DNA from: Nemertoderma westbladi
Lineage: Eukaryota; Xenacoelomorpha; Nemertodermatida; Nemertodermatidae
Length of the DNA stretch: 55,108 nucleotides
Assembly: GCA_032718475.1 (NCBI GenBank)
Contig: JAUCBJ010006337.1
Location: forward strand, 1 to 55,108
Reading direction: 5' to 3'
Numbering within the stretch: the stretch's first letter is position 1; the number at the start of each line of letters is the position of its first letter. Positions 47,701 to 54,410 of the stretch are shown here, piece by piece. Position numbers and translations under genes: made by a program. The notes under the pieces were generated by a model, which was not told where the DNA came from, searched no databases, and saw nothing but the letters and a program-made list of their open reading frames with translations.

Positions 47701-48998
47701 GCGTCTCTGGATCTACCGCTGTACCACCGCTAGTCGGCGTGACTCCCGCGGCACTGGCGTCCGAAGAGGTTGAGGATTTCACTATTGGCGATGTTTGTAG
47801 CGCCGTCTACTCCCAGAACTCCAACTATTATAACGCTGTAATTCGCCGTACCCATGGCGACGGTACGTGTACAGTTCAGTTCGATGGCTACGAAACACTG
47901 GAGCGTAAAGAATTATCGACACTTCGGCCGCCAGTAAAACGGAAGAAACTGACAGAGGAGGAAATCAAAGCTAAACAGTTAAAGTAGGTAGAGTAGAATT
48001 AACTTTCCTTGGGGGGGGGGGGGTACAGCACGACTCAAAGTCAAATCCTATAGTTGTGTTGATTTACGAACTAATACTAAAGCTGTCTGATTTCTATAAT
48101 TTTATAATCTGTTAAAATTGACATTACAATTTTAAGGATCAGCCTATGGCGCAGTCGTAGATTAAAATATTATCAATGGAAATATAAATCTATTTATTTA
48201 TTATTTAAAACTGTTTTGAAACTAAAATAGTTTTGCAACTGATCGCAGCATCATGTAAACCGCAATTCTTATGTTCAGGAAAGCGCAAGTGGAAATGCAA
48301 CGAGAGAAGAAAAAACTAAAAGGCGAACGTTGGCGAGAAAAACAACAACAGATAGAAGAGGATCGGGAGTCAGAGAAAAAAAAATGGCTTAACTTCAAAT
48401 CCAAGGTTAATTATTAATATAACTAACCCCCAGACTGCTGGTAGTAAGGTATGGATTCTCTAAAGGATCAAAATCCTAATTATTAAAGTGCAGTAATTAT
48501 AAATAATAATAGTAATAGTGTACTTGAATGATGAAAGATGAAAGCTCATGTGTGCATCGGGCCTAACCGGACCGCTAGGTCCCTCAATAGTTAGTTATTT
48601 ATTGCCACAATAACAATAGAACATCTTTTAAACTTTCATAATTTTGATATCAATATTTTCATGAGAGATTTAAATATCTACTTACACATATTATTTATAA
48701 TAACTGCAGTAATTGTTAAGATTTTGATCCTTCTGGACGCCATGTTAATATTGCATTCCCACACGATTGGTATTTCTTGAGGTTACTTACTGGATTTTGA
48801 ATTTGGCTTCTTTGAGGTAATTTTCTTCATTTTTAATTGTTTATTCGTTTTTATTTCCAGGCGATAGTGAAGAGTAAGAAAGGTGTAACAAAGAATTCTA
48901 TATTCACATCATCTGATGTGCCAGTACGATTACGGAGTACAGTTGGTACGAGTAAGTCCCTGTCGCAAACTGCTAACAGATGGTTGAATAAGAGATAA
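32693..48998 (+). CDS. SMNDC1: SMNDC1 / SPF30 splicing factor, complete five-exon gene
   Basis: Encodes survival-of-motor-neuron-related splicing factor 30, a nuclear Tudor-domain protein needed for joining the U4/U6.U5 tri-snRNP to the prespliceosome. Exons are 32693-32734, 41827-41892, 47670-47983, 48279-48405 and 48861-48998; the total is 687 nt, 228 residues (human protein 238). All introns are GT-AG and phases agree (0, 0, 2, 0). The N-terminal helix reads MADNIATYKAQLLQ|VEAALNL, then DDLLKLEQDLK|EVIELTEDL. The Tudor domain is at about residues 70-123 and a basic coiled tail follows. In the Tudor aromatic cage, the family's first Trp appears as Tyr (AVYSQ), and the Asn after GYG in human SMN is not kept (GYETLE), so dimethylarginine binding may differ. 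Intron 1 is 9.1 kb and holds an antisense phosphatase exon. Intron 2 is swollen by a 5.6-kb array of acceptor-site repeats. Confidence 0.95.
34393..34518. repeat. G22 and C21 tracts in inverted arrangement
   Basis: Twenty-two G residues at 34393-34414 and twenty-one C residues at 34498-34518 (then T and C8) are separated by about 83 bp. The two runs are complementary and could pair into a hairpin, and each could also form a quadruplex or i-motif alone. The spacer has no other features. Confidence 0.9.
36261..36698 (-). CDS. Dual-specificity phosphatase (DUSP19-like), terminal exon
   Basis: Encodes 145 C-terminal residues of an atypical dual-specificity phosphatase, which removes phosphate from phosphotyrosine and phosphoserine/threonine, often on MAP-kinase pathway proteins. 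The exon begins after a polypyrimidine acceptor (TTTTTTTTTCAG) at 36698 in phase 0 and ends with TAG at 36261-36263. The phosphatase fold starts almost at once (KGRIYIGSAEDA). The catalytic loop is VHCHLGISRA, with Cys88 and Arg94 of this exon; Asp56 (VEDREWANI) is a candidate general acid. The C-terminal LRLRPIANPNPGFKVQLEQY is typical of the family. Ala after the loop Arg, rather than Ser, also occurs in DUSP19. Upstream exons are not identified. The gene lies antisense inside SMNDC1 intron 1. An AATAAA overlaps the last codons. Confidence 0.88.
   Translation of the reverse strand, partial: TNEPTIKGRIYIGSAEDAHNSQYIKRNNITHVLNASYGYSNKFPQTIKYMKINVEDREWANIAKYFTRTNKFIENGLQSKGSNVMVHCHLGISRACTLVIAFLMWKFRYKFTKALRMVLRLRPIANPNPGFKVQLEQYQRQLGIN
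36755..37025 (-). mobile_element. Dispersed foldback repeat with 95-nt hairpin
   Basis: The reverse complement of 36903-37025 matches 50456-50555 closely (including ATTTCGTAATGTTACAATTT), and 36755-36790 resembles 50150-50185 (ACTATTTACATACTTGTRTGTAA). A fragment of the same end is at 38150-38185. Inside, 36799-36893 forms a hairpin with arms ACTTTACAGTG and CACTGTAAAGT, continued by GAGTGGCTTT against AAAGCCACGAGG. No ORF. Probably a non-autonomous DNA element. Confidence 0.65.
37055..37685. repeat. Large inverted repeat, arms about 250-300 bp
   Basis: The left arm (about 37055-37305) and the right arm (about 37380-37685) are reverse complements with scattered mismatches and small indels. 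Outer ends are CACCGTGGTTGGCCCCATGA and TCATGGAGTCAACCATGGTG. Long matches include ATGAAGCCGGAATTTTCGAT, TTTCGTTGAGAAACAGCTGA, CGTTCGCTGAAGGCCATTTA and TATTTAATAAATACAC. The loop is roughly 75-85 bp. No ORF is supported. Transcription of SMNDC1 intron 1 would produce a long double-stranded hairpin. Confidence 0.88.
37959..38045. repeat. 87-bp hairpin-forming inverted repeat
   Basis: Arms 37959-37998 and 38006-38045 pair almost perfectly (TTGTTTACGTGG against CCACGTAAACAA; then GACGGCGTTAAGTAA against TTACTTAACGTCGTC), with a 7-nt loop CCTTAGT. The size resembles a pre-miRNA or a very small MITE. No homologous copy was noticed in this window. Confidence 0.8.
40425..40468. repeat. Three tandem TTCTAGAA palindromes (18-bp period)
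   Basis: Copies at 40425-40432, 40443-40450 and 40461-40468 lie within an 18-bp unit TTCTAGAACACTTTTTTG. The core matches the TTCnnGAA heat-shock-element dyad. Further single copies lie on both sides in the same intron. Confidence 0.85.
40793..40896. repeat. Foldback element with AAGTGGTGGC ends
   Basis: Outer arms AAGTGGTGGCAAAAAATAACAG and the inverted CTAATTTTTTGGCCACCACTT enclose CTCGGCTCGCTACGCTCG. The central motif resembles that of the foldback at 29813-29950 (CTCGCTATCGCTCGG), suggesting related miniature elements. No ORF. Confidence 0.65.
41827..41892 (+). CDS. SMNDC1: SMNDC1 exon 2
   Basis: Twenty-two codons, VEAALNLDPDNDDLLKLEQDLK, between acceptor TTTTATTAG and donor AAG|GTAATT. 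Both ends are phase 0. It corresponds to the conserved N-terminal helical segment of SPF30. Only 152 nt separate its donor from the start of the acceptor-repeat array, which suggests intron 2 was originally very short. Confidence 0.93.
42045..47669 (+). repeat. 42-bp minisatellite of SMNDC1 intron 2/exon 3 junctions (134 units)
   Basis: 134 tandem units; one unit is 39 bp, all others 42, which accounts exactly for the interval. Each unit is the first 27 nt of SMNDC1 exon 3 (GAGGTTATAG through GAAGACCT) followed by about 15 nt of intron end (TTATTGTTGACTTTCAG). Each thus has a UUAAC branch-point-like motif about 27 nt before an AG, with a moderately pyrimidine-rich stretch between. In exon-3 frame a unit reads EVIELTEDLIVDFQ. 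Variants TTTTAG, TTATAG (stop TAG) and GTTATATAA (stop TAA) interrupt the frame in many units but nearly all keep the AG. From about 47080 rightwards TATATAA and TATAGAA units alternate, an 84-bp higher-order repeat. No spacers, so not CRISPR-like. Confidence 0.97.
47670..47983 (+). CDS. SMNDC1: SMNDC1 exon 3 (Tudor domain)
   Basis: The exon begins with EVIELTEDL, the same 27 nt that is amplified upstream, and continues uniquely after GACCTG|GTTAGC. It contains the whole Tudor domain: FTIGDVCSAVYSQNSNYYNA, then GDGTCTVQFDGYE and LSTLRPP, ending with the basic segment KRKKLTEEEIKAKQLK. The donor is AAA|GTAGGT at 47984, leaving phase 2; reading through gives an immediate TAG. The acceptor at 47669 is the last of the array. 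Use of the penultimate acceptor (47627) would add 14 residues without a stop; earlier acceptors run into TAA at about 47594. Confidence 0.93.
48011..48023. repeat. G13 homopolymer in SMNDC1 intron 3
   Basis: Thirteen G residues lie 28 nt downstream of the exon-3 donor. G-runs just inside introns are known splicing enhancers in animals, so this tract could affect exon-3 donor use. It also belongs to the window's set of long G/C runs. Confidence 0.85.
48279..48405 (+). CDS. SMNDC1: SMNDC1 exon 4
   Basis: Acceptor TTATGTTCAG, donor AAG|GTTAAT. With the two bases carried from exon 3 it reads KKAQVEMQREKKKLKGERWR and continues to EKKKWLNFKSK. This is the charged helical segment of SPF30 ahead of the conserved C-terminal motif; human SPF30 has KWQQFNNRAYSK here. 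Confidence 0.92.
48861..48998 (+). CDS. SMNDC1: SMNDC1 exon 5 (terminal)
   Basis: Acceptor TTTTTATTTCCAG; phase 0. It encodes AIVKSKKGVTKNSIFTSSDV, then a short basic tail ending in NRWLNKR and TAA at 48996-48998. The KKG..K.SIF motif is shared with human SPF30, but the extreme C-terminus differs. Confidence 0.9.
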   Translation, partial: AIVKSKKGVTKNSIFTSSDVPVRLRSTVGTSKSLSQTANRWLNKR

Positions 48999-49228
48999 CA
49001 GATAAACTCACTTACTATCGGCCTTGGATTCTACTAAGTCTACGGAGGGAGGCAGCTGTGTTGCTACACGATTCCGTCATTAATACGAGACACCGTCCAA
49101 TAGAATTGGAACTATAAACTCTGATTGGGACTAATATTACTTTACTAATTTCTCATATGACATGACAGACTCTATTTGAATATACTTTATTAGTCATTAT
49201 ATATTTATAAATTATTGTTATTATTTCA

Positions 49229-49234
49229 ATTAAA
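49229..49234 (+). terminator. Possible poly(A) signal of SMNDC1 (ATTAAA)
   Basis: ATTAAA, the commonest variant of the polyadenylation hexamer, lies 231 nt after the SMNDC1 stop and is followed by a GT-rich stretch (GGGCTGGGTGGGGGGCGGGT). No AATAAA occurs between the stop and this point. Confidence 0.4.
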
Positions 49235-49239
49235 TGCGG

Positions 49240-50140
49240 ACATCCAACAGGGCTGGGTGGGGGGCGGGTGATGATAAATTAAAGGCCGGTAACTTTTTGA
49301 GCTCCTATGTCAGCAACCCAGGTTGCCGATCAAATTACTCAGTGTAAACAAATAAGTTACTGAAAAAAGTTGCCGGAAAAGTTTTACGGGAACTTGAAGG
49401 AATTTACGAGGGTAGATTAAAGCGGGATAATCAAAGTTAATTATATTTTAGGTATAAGGGTCTATTACTCGATAAAAAAAAGTAAAAACACCGCTTTTTT
49501 CACTCATTTTTTAATGTAGCGAAATTCAGTTATTCTCTACGAGTGGTTGAGTTTTACACGAGTTGAGGTGTACCGGATATCCGGCCGGATTTTGAGAAAA
49601 AAGTCCGGTTCCGGCTCCGGCCGGATTTCAATTTTTTGGCCGGATTTCAATTTCAACGAATTGTTGACAAAATTTACAATAATTAATGTAAATTCAAAAA
49701 AATAAAAATATATTTTCTTTTAAATTCAAACAAATTTAATAATAAGCAATAACAATGGAATACAATACAATTGTTTTTATAGTTTGTATCATTTTCCTTC
49801 ATATTATGAATATGATAAAGTCTAAAGCAGAGCTATCATTTTATGATTATCTACCTACATGCCGAGCTGACTGACTACTTTTTGCCAATAATATTTGTAT
49901 TTGGTTGGTATGTGATTGGTTCAGCCTCACTAACACTTATAATAATAGTACATGTATGACCATATTCTGTAGGTATTATTGTTATAAATTGAGATTAAGC
50001 TTACCACCGTGAATGACCAGTTTATATATTCGATGGGCAATTCTGAAACTCTAGTAAATACAATTTAACTCAGAGAGTATAAAAAACTACAGAGATTATT
50101 ACTTCGTTCTATTTTTCAATTTGCACCTTATTTAATTTAA
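49240..50140. other. Intergenic DNA with no gene seen
   Basis: Contains a short block of CCGG-rich repeats around GGCCGGATTT (49573-49645). Otherwise AT-rich; no ORF of interest or RNA gene. Confidence 0.5.
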
Positions 50141-50560
50141 TTTTCATATTTAACTATTTACATACTTGTGTGTAATAGCATTTAACAATTTCAATCCATT
50201 ATATCAAATATCAAATCGGCGTAGTGCGTAGCTAATGGTGCAAAAATATAGTTTAAAGTTTAATATAGTTTTATAGTTTGACCCATCCGCTGTCAACAAA
50301 ATTATTTTTTAAAATATAAATTATGTGAGGCATTCATGGAGTTTCAAAAGAAAGGAGTTAATTTGAAGGAAAATGTAGTAATTTGAATTTAAAAAATCGC
50401 CGATTTGACCCATCCGCCATGGGTGGGTTAACCTAATTTATGTCATTTTTACATTTATTTATACAGCAACTAATTTAACTTGTGTAGTTTCTATCACTTA
50501 TAATATACAATCATTTCGTAATGTTACAATTTTGGAATAAAACTACATACATACTTAGTA
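50141..50560 (+). mobile_element. Second copy of the dispersed foldback repeat
   Basis: Shares its right end (50456-50555) with the reverse complement of 36903-37025, and its left end (near 50150-50185) with 36755-36790. The interior differs from the first copy, with an unrelated insertion or divergence. No ORF. It directly abuts the palindromic element that starts at 50569. Confidence 0.6.
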
Positions 50561-50568
50561 GTAGGGGG

Positions 50569-50862
50569 TTTGCTCCTCTTTGCGACAGTTGGGCCCAACT
50601 GACACCCATTGGGTGTCATATGGCACCCAATTATCACCCTATGGGTGTCATTGGCGCCAGACTGTCTGGGTGACACCTCCTAATTAGGCTAATTAGACCC
50701 TAATTGATAGGTGTCATCAATTAATTAGTACAATTAAACCCTAATAGATGTCTTACGACTCCTAATTAGGGTTTAATTGATTATCCTAATTAATCAGACT
50801 GATTAGCGCCCTGACACACAATGGGTCATCAGTTGGGTCCAACTGTCGCAGAAAGGAGCAAA
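50569..50862. repeat. 294-bp palindromic element with GGTGTCA motifs
   Basis: The outer arms are TTTGCTCC...GCGACAGTTGGGCCCAACTGA and the inverted TCAGTTGGGTCCAACTGTCGC...GGAGCAAA, about 50 bp each with few mismatches. The arms themselves contain a smaller palindrome (AGTTGGGCCCAACT). The interior repeats TGACACC or GGTGTCA-like heptamers at least six times and carries CCTAATTAGG and TTAATTGAT motifs in both orientations. A further GGTGTCA/TGACACC pair follows at 50864-50881. It could be a MITE, or a hairpin terminus of the adjacent ORF cluster. Confidence 0.75.
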
Positions 50863-51204
50863 TGGTGTCATAAGTGACACCGCGGCTCTTTTATTTATTA
50901 ATACCTATTTATTTATATTTAATTTTAATTAATTATTTGTATTTTATTTTACTTTATTTATTCGTATTTAATTCTAAATTAATTATTCATTTGTACTTTA
51001 TTTTAAATTAATAAATTGTATTAACTTTACTTTATACATTGATTTCTATTTTTAGATTAATTCGTTTTATATTACCAATGACGTAATTATGACATAATGT
51101 CTATATTTAGCTCTATGGTTTATAGATCCCTTATCGTTAACTTTATAATCTTTCCTCTCGCGGCCCCTTTGTCTTCATTATTCAATAGCGCCACTCTGGC
51201 TACC

Positions 51205-51365
51205 ATTGGATAACATTGGGCAATCATTATCTCGCCTGATGTGACGTCATCAAAGCTGCTCTCTGATTGGTTTAATTATACAGTCTTTTCTCCCTCCTGT
51301 TCCCTGATTGGCTAACCCATTCTACCCCCCTCTATAATAGCCCCAGTTCACCACATTCCCAGTCA
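51205..51365 (+). promoter_or_regulatory. Compact promoter: CCAAT boxes, CRE, TATA, start site
   Basis: Four inverted CCAAT boxes (ATTGG at 51205, 51215, 51266 and 51307), one perfect CRE/ATF site TGACGTCA (51242-51249), and a TATA box TATAATAG (51333-51340). A likely initiator TCATTGT places the start A at 51365, 32 nt from the TATA. The inferred 94-nt leader has no upstream ATG and ends at the strong-context ATG at 51459 (ACGATGG). The order and spacing are those of a real RNA polymerase II promoter. The block is richer in G+C than the DNA on its left. Confidence 0.72.
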
Positions 51366-51458
51366 TTGTCTCTTTGTTTTCCTGAAAAGTTTTAATTATA
51401 TTCGTAAAAGTATTTACTTATTTTTATTTCCTAAACGAGTTACCGGTACACAATCACG

Positions 51459-52049
51459 ATGGCACATTCAGAAATCAGCTATTCAAGCAACGATCTGGTT
51501 TGCAACGAAAATCAGTTTATGCTACAAGACAACTCGTTTGGTCTATATTTCGATTCGGCGAACAAACTCTTCCCGTTAACGATAAATACAACCTTAAACC
51601 AACCCATCCCGATTCTGGCAAACTACGCGCACTTTATTTTCCGTGCCTGCTACGAACTTCACGATGGACAATATCAAACCCTCGACGATAATAAACTTCA
51701 TTCCTCCAACCACGGTTTCAAACTTTTAAAAAGGGACAACAAAATAACGTTCAATCTAACTAAATCAACCGAGACGTTTACGATTCCAACTAGTATAGTC
51801 GATTTTATTCGAGAAAACATCAACCAAGACGTGGCAAATCGTTTACTGGGTTTAACGACTCTCGTAACCTCCTTCTTCTTCGATGATCGCTTATTCGATT
51901 TTCATAGTATCGCAAACTCGATTCTTCTTCTCATCTGGAACTCGTCGACTCCGACCGAGGAAGAGGAGACTCGTTTCTTTAAACTTTTCGACAAGGATGT
52001 TCTCGCTTTCGGCGAGAAATTGAATGAGCTCACATGCTTTCGCCAATAA
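51459..52049 (+). CDS. ORF1 of a compact overlapping ORF cluster, unknown function
   Basis: 196 codons from an ATG with A at -3 and G at +4, the first ATG downstream of the promoter at 51205-51365. I do not recognise the protein. It has no signal peptide or obvious transmembrane helix. The composition is ordinary for a soluble protein, with aromatic-rich stretches (ANYAHFIFRACYEL; LVTSFFFDDRLFDF), a hydrophobic segment near residues 150-158 (SIANSILLLIW) and an acidic EEEE run near residue 167. Codons differ from the AT-rich surroundings. The stop TAA overlaps both an AATAAA (52045-52050) and the start region of the next ORF (16-nt overlap). Single-exon, tightly packed organisation suggests a virus or mobile element rather than a host gene. 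Confidence 0.6.
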   Translation: MAHSEISYSSNDLVCNENQFMLQDNSFGLYFDSANKLFPLTINTTLNQPIPILANYAHFIFRACYELHDGQYQTLDDNKLHSSNHGFKLLKRDNKITFNLTKSTETFTIPTSIVDFIRENINQDVANRLLGLTTLVTSFFFDDRLFDFHSIANSILLLIWNSSTPTEEEETRFFKLFDKDVLAFGEKLNELTCFRQ

Positions 52050-52633
52050 AGTCTCCTATTACTTTGGTTCAATTCTGTCGCCCTTTTATTAATCCTACTA
52101 CTCACCTTGTCCTAAAACCGGGCGATTGGGTTGCTTTTGACTATTGCACTTTTGGGTTTGTTACAAATATTCGGAACGAGCGCAATATAGCGATCACCAA
52201 TGGCTACGAGGTTGACGATGGAAAGGCTATTGTTTCTTCTAGGGGCATGATTCTTCTTACCCCAAGCGAGGTCGGCGAATTGAAATGGTTCGATTCAACC
52301 ATCGAGGATAGTGAATGTGTCTGCTACGATGAACTTAACGTCTACAAAGACAACATTTCCGAGCGAATATCGATACAAAGTTGTATCAGTGATTCAGAAT
52401 TTGATTTACAGATAACCGAGAGAAAATTTAACGAATCCTTTACTATAGCTAACACGATTCAAGCGCACGAGGCTCTAATCAGATTCAAGGCTATGGCTAT
52501 ACAATTTGCTTTCAAACCAAAGCAGATTACGATCCCCAATCACCAGCGTTATATCATAAATACAGTAGCAGTATCGCAGCCTTTATCTATAAGCTCAAAT
52601 CCGAAAAATATGTTGGTATCTGGCCCATTTTAA
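52034..52633 (+). CDS. ORF2 of the overlapping cluster, unknown function
   Basis: 199 codons, beginning 16 nt before the end of ORF1 in the -1 frame and ending in TAATG, where its TAA shares bases with the ATG of ORF3. The start context is poor (C at -3), so expression could need leaky scanning, frameshifting or a separate transcript. No family is recognised. A segment at residues 27-75 (LKPGDWVAFDYCTFGFVTNI, then TNGYEVDDGK) has the pattern of a small beta-barrel (SH3/Tudor-like), but this is only an impression. There is no predicted membrane segment. Confidence 0.55.
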   Translation: MLSPIKSPITLVQFCRPFINPTTHLVLKPGDWVAFDYCTFGFVTNIRNERNIAITNGYEVDDGKAIVSSRGMILLTPSEVGELKWFDSTIEDSECVCYDELNVYKDNISERISIQSCISDSEFDLQITERKFNESFTIANTIQAHEALIRFKAMAIQFAFKPKQITIPNHQRYIINTVAVSQPLSISSNPKNMLVSGPF

Positions 52634-52914
52634 TGAAAGACGAAGAGAATACCACTTTTCAGTTCACCAACGATCTCAATATTAGGGGCAGCGATTTTCT
52701 CACGATAAATATAACCAACCCACCCAACTCTCACTACTACCTCAGTCCTTACATTCATATCGAGAACAAACCAGCAGAAATTATATTCACCAATATGAAA
52801 AATACCAACACTATTACCCTACCCAATGACTATACCATCGCGCGCGCGCCTTTTCGATTCACTAAAACGTTCTCTCAGAGAAGGCATCTTTCTCCCGCAT
52901 CAAACACACCTTAA
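52633..52914 (+). CDS. ORF3 of the overlapping cluster, unknown function
   Basis: 93 codons starting at the ATG of the TAATG pentanucleotide that ends ORF2. UAAUG overlaps are used for termination-reinitiation by some RNA viruses and by the SART1 retrotransposon, so coupled translation is a possibility. The translation is rich in beta-prone residues (SDFLTINITNPP; AEIIFTNMKNTN) and N-glycosylation-like NxT/S triplets. No family is recognised. Alternatively ORF2 and ORF3 could be a single ancestral protein split by a stop and frame change. Confidence 0.5.
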   Translation: MKDEENTTFQFTNDLNIRGSDFLTINITNPPNSHYYLSPYIHIENKPAEIIFTNMKNTNTITLPNDYTIARAPFRFTKTFSQRRHLSPASNTP

Positions 52915-53044
52915 TCTATTTCACCCCCCAAGAAAAGGTTATCTCAACAAACTATTAAAGAGAAAATTATCGCAACCATTAATAGTATCGGACCCTAAAA
53001 GAGTTAAACCAAACCTTACTCTCGGAGACCAGCAACCCTATTAA
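52826..53044 (+). CDS. ORF4 of the overlapping cluster, small basic protein
   Basis: 72 codons overlapping the end of ORF3 by 89 nt in another frame. It is strongly basic, with KR-rich patches (RKGYLNKLLKRKL; DPKRVKP) that look like a nucleic-acid-binding or nuclear-targeting segment. Start context is weak. The stop TAA is at 53042-53044, where the higher-GC coding block ends and AT-rich repeated DNA begins. Lowest confidence of the four, because overlapping frames often contain chance ORFs of this length. Confidence 0.4.
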   Translation: MTIPSRARLFDSLKRSLREGIFLPHQTHLNLFHPPRKGYLNKLLKRKLSQPLIVSDPKRVKPNLTLGDQQPY

Positions 53045-53106
53045 TATAAACAGTCTCTATTTATTAAAAACTGTTCTGATTATATCTTTTGTTAATGTTG
53101 ATGTTC

Positions 53107-53204
53107 TTATATTATTTATTATTAATGTTGTTGGTAAATTATTTATCCGTTGTTGTTATATTATTTAATATTGATGTTGTCGGTAAATTATTTATTCTTG
53201 TTTC
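53107..53204. repeat. 49-bp tandem duplication, AT-rich
   Basis: Two copies of a 49-bp unit beginning TTATATTATTT and containing GGTAAATTATTTAT. It lies 60 nt after the last ORF of the overlapping cluster, within an AT-rich tail that runs to about 53300. Confidence 0.75.
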
Positions 53205-53300
53205 CCCGTAATTTTTAAAAAATATAAGATGTTTAACCGGTTATTTTTCATTTTTTGATATTTATATTTGATATTTATCATATATATTCATTTTTTGAAC

Positions 53301-54055
53301 TAATTACAAGTAGCTCAGAATAAAGTAGTACGATTTATTAAAGACTACAAACCTAGGCACCACCTAACTCCAGATGACTTTTCTGAATCTGGACTACTTA
53401 ACTTAGATAGTAGAGTTAAACAGCTACGCCTTAACCATGTGCACAAAGTGTATAATGGTAAATGTCCCAATTACCTAAAACAAAAATTCAACAGAGTACG
53501 CGATACACACTCTTACAGTACCAGAGCTAGTGCTTCAAACTTCTACCTCCCGAATTGTAAATCCTTCGAATCTGATACTTTCTTTTTTAACGGCATTAAA
53601 AATTGGAACGCTCTGCCTAATGAAATTAAAAACCTAGATAATCAACATTCTTTTAAATCTGCAGTTAAATCTCACCTCCGTGTGTAATGTAAAAATAGGT
53701 ACAATAGTCCTACAGTAAGTTATTAGTTTATTAATTATTTACTATTTATACTGTAAATACGTTTTATATTAAATTGTTCTGTACATTACATCTTTATCGT
53801 TGAGTCGGACATTGTCACGCTCTTGGTAAAGTTGTACATGTACATAGTGTAATTACGTTTTATATTGGTTTTAGGTTAGCGTAGTGTAATATTGTATTTG
53901 TAACCAAGTAACATAAAGGACCCCCTTGGAAATAAGCTGCAAAGCTTTAGGGGTAATCCTATATGTTATGTTGGACAATACCTCTATACCGGTACATTGT
54001 TTGGTGTATTTGTTATTGTTTTTACATAATGTATAAATAAATCTATCTATCTAAT
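53301..54055 (+). mobile_element. LINE 3' fragment (CR1/Jockey-type RT C-terminus)
   Basis: Plus-strand 53439-53687 ends an RT-type protein: VYNGKCPNYLKQKF, TRASASNFYLP, FFFNGIKNWNALPNEIKN and FKSAVKSHLRV, the conserved terminal pattern of jockey/CR1-type elements. Upstream to 53301 the similarity continues in frame with stops (LRLNHVHKV). The 3' UTR ends in AATAAATCTATCTATCT at about 54036-54052. The fragment is 5'-truncated and inactive. Confidence 0.82.
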
Positions 54056-54339
54056 TAATAATACATACAAATAATGATATAAACAATAATGATATTGCTG
54101 TATTCTCCATAATTGTTGAAATGTATTCAGAGTAAATAATTTCCTTCAATACAGCAACCTTTTTGCCTACCAGTTGTTCCCGGCACCAGCATTGCATTAA
54201 TGTAACAGCATGGTGGATTACAGAAAAACTGTAATAAGGCACTAAAGGACTAAAGCAATACTGATAGTAAATTGCTTGAACAATGAACATACATGCAGAC
54301 ATACAATACAATAGAGCAACTGGTATACTTTCTCATTTC

Positions 54340-54371
54340 AAGAGGGAGTTATCTCAGCCTTGTACACCGGG
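54340..54371. mobile_element. Single end of the CCGGTGTACAAGGCTGAG element
   Basis: This stretch is the reverse complement of 25815-25846 with almost no changes (GAGGGAGTTATCTCAGCCTT followed by GTACACCGG). It is a lone terminus of the TIR family framed at 25815-26958; no partner end is visible before the window ends. Confidence 0.65.
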
Positions 54372-54410
54372 ACGTTATGTGTACAAATGGCCTGCCTATA
54401 AAACGAGACA

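Noticed and set aside
50569-53044. Assigning the palindrome plus ORF cluster to the parvoviruses or densoviruses
   Set aside because: The hairpin-like end and overlapping small ORFs are reminiscent, but no SF3 helicase, phospholipase or capsid motif is visible. The cluster is left unassigned.
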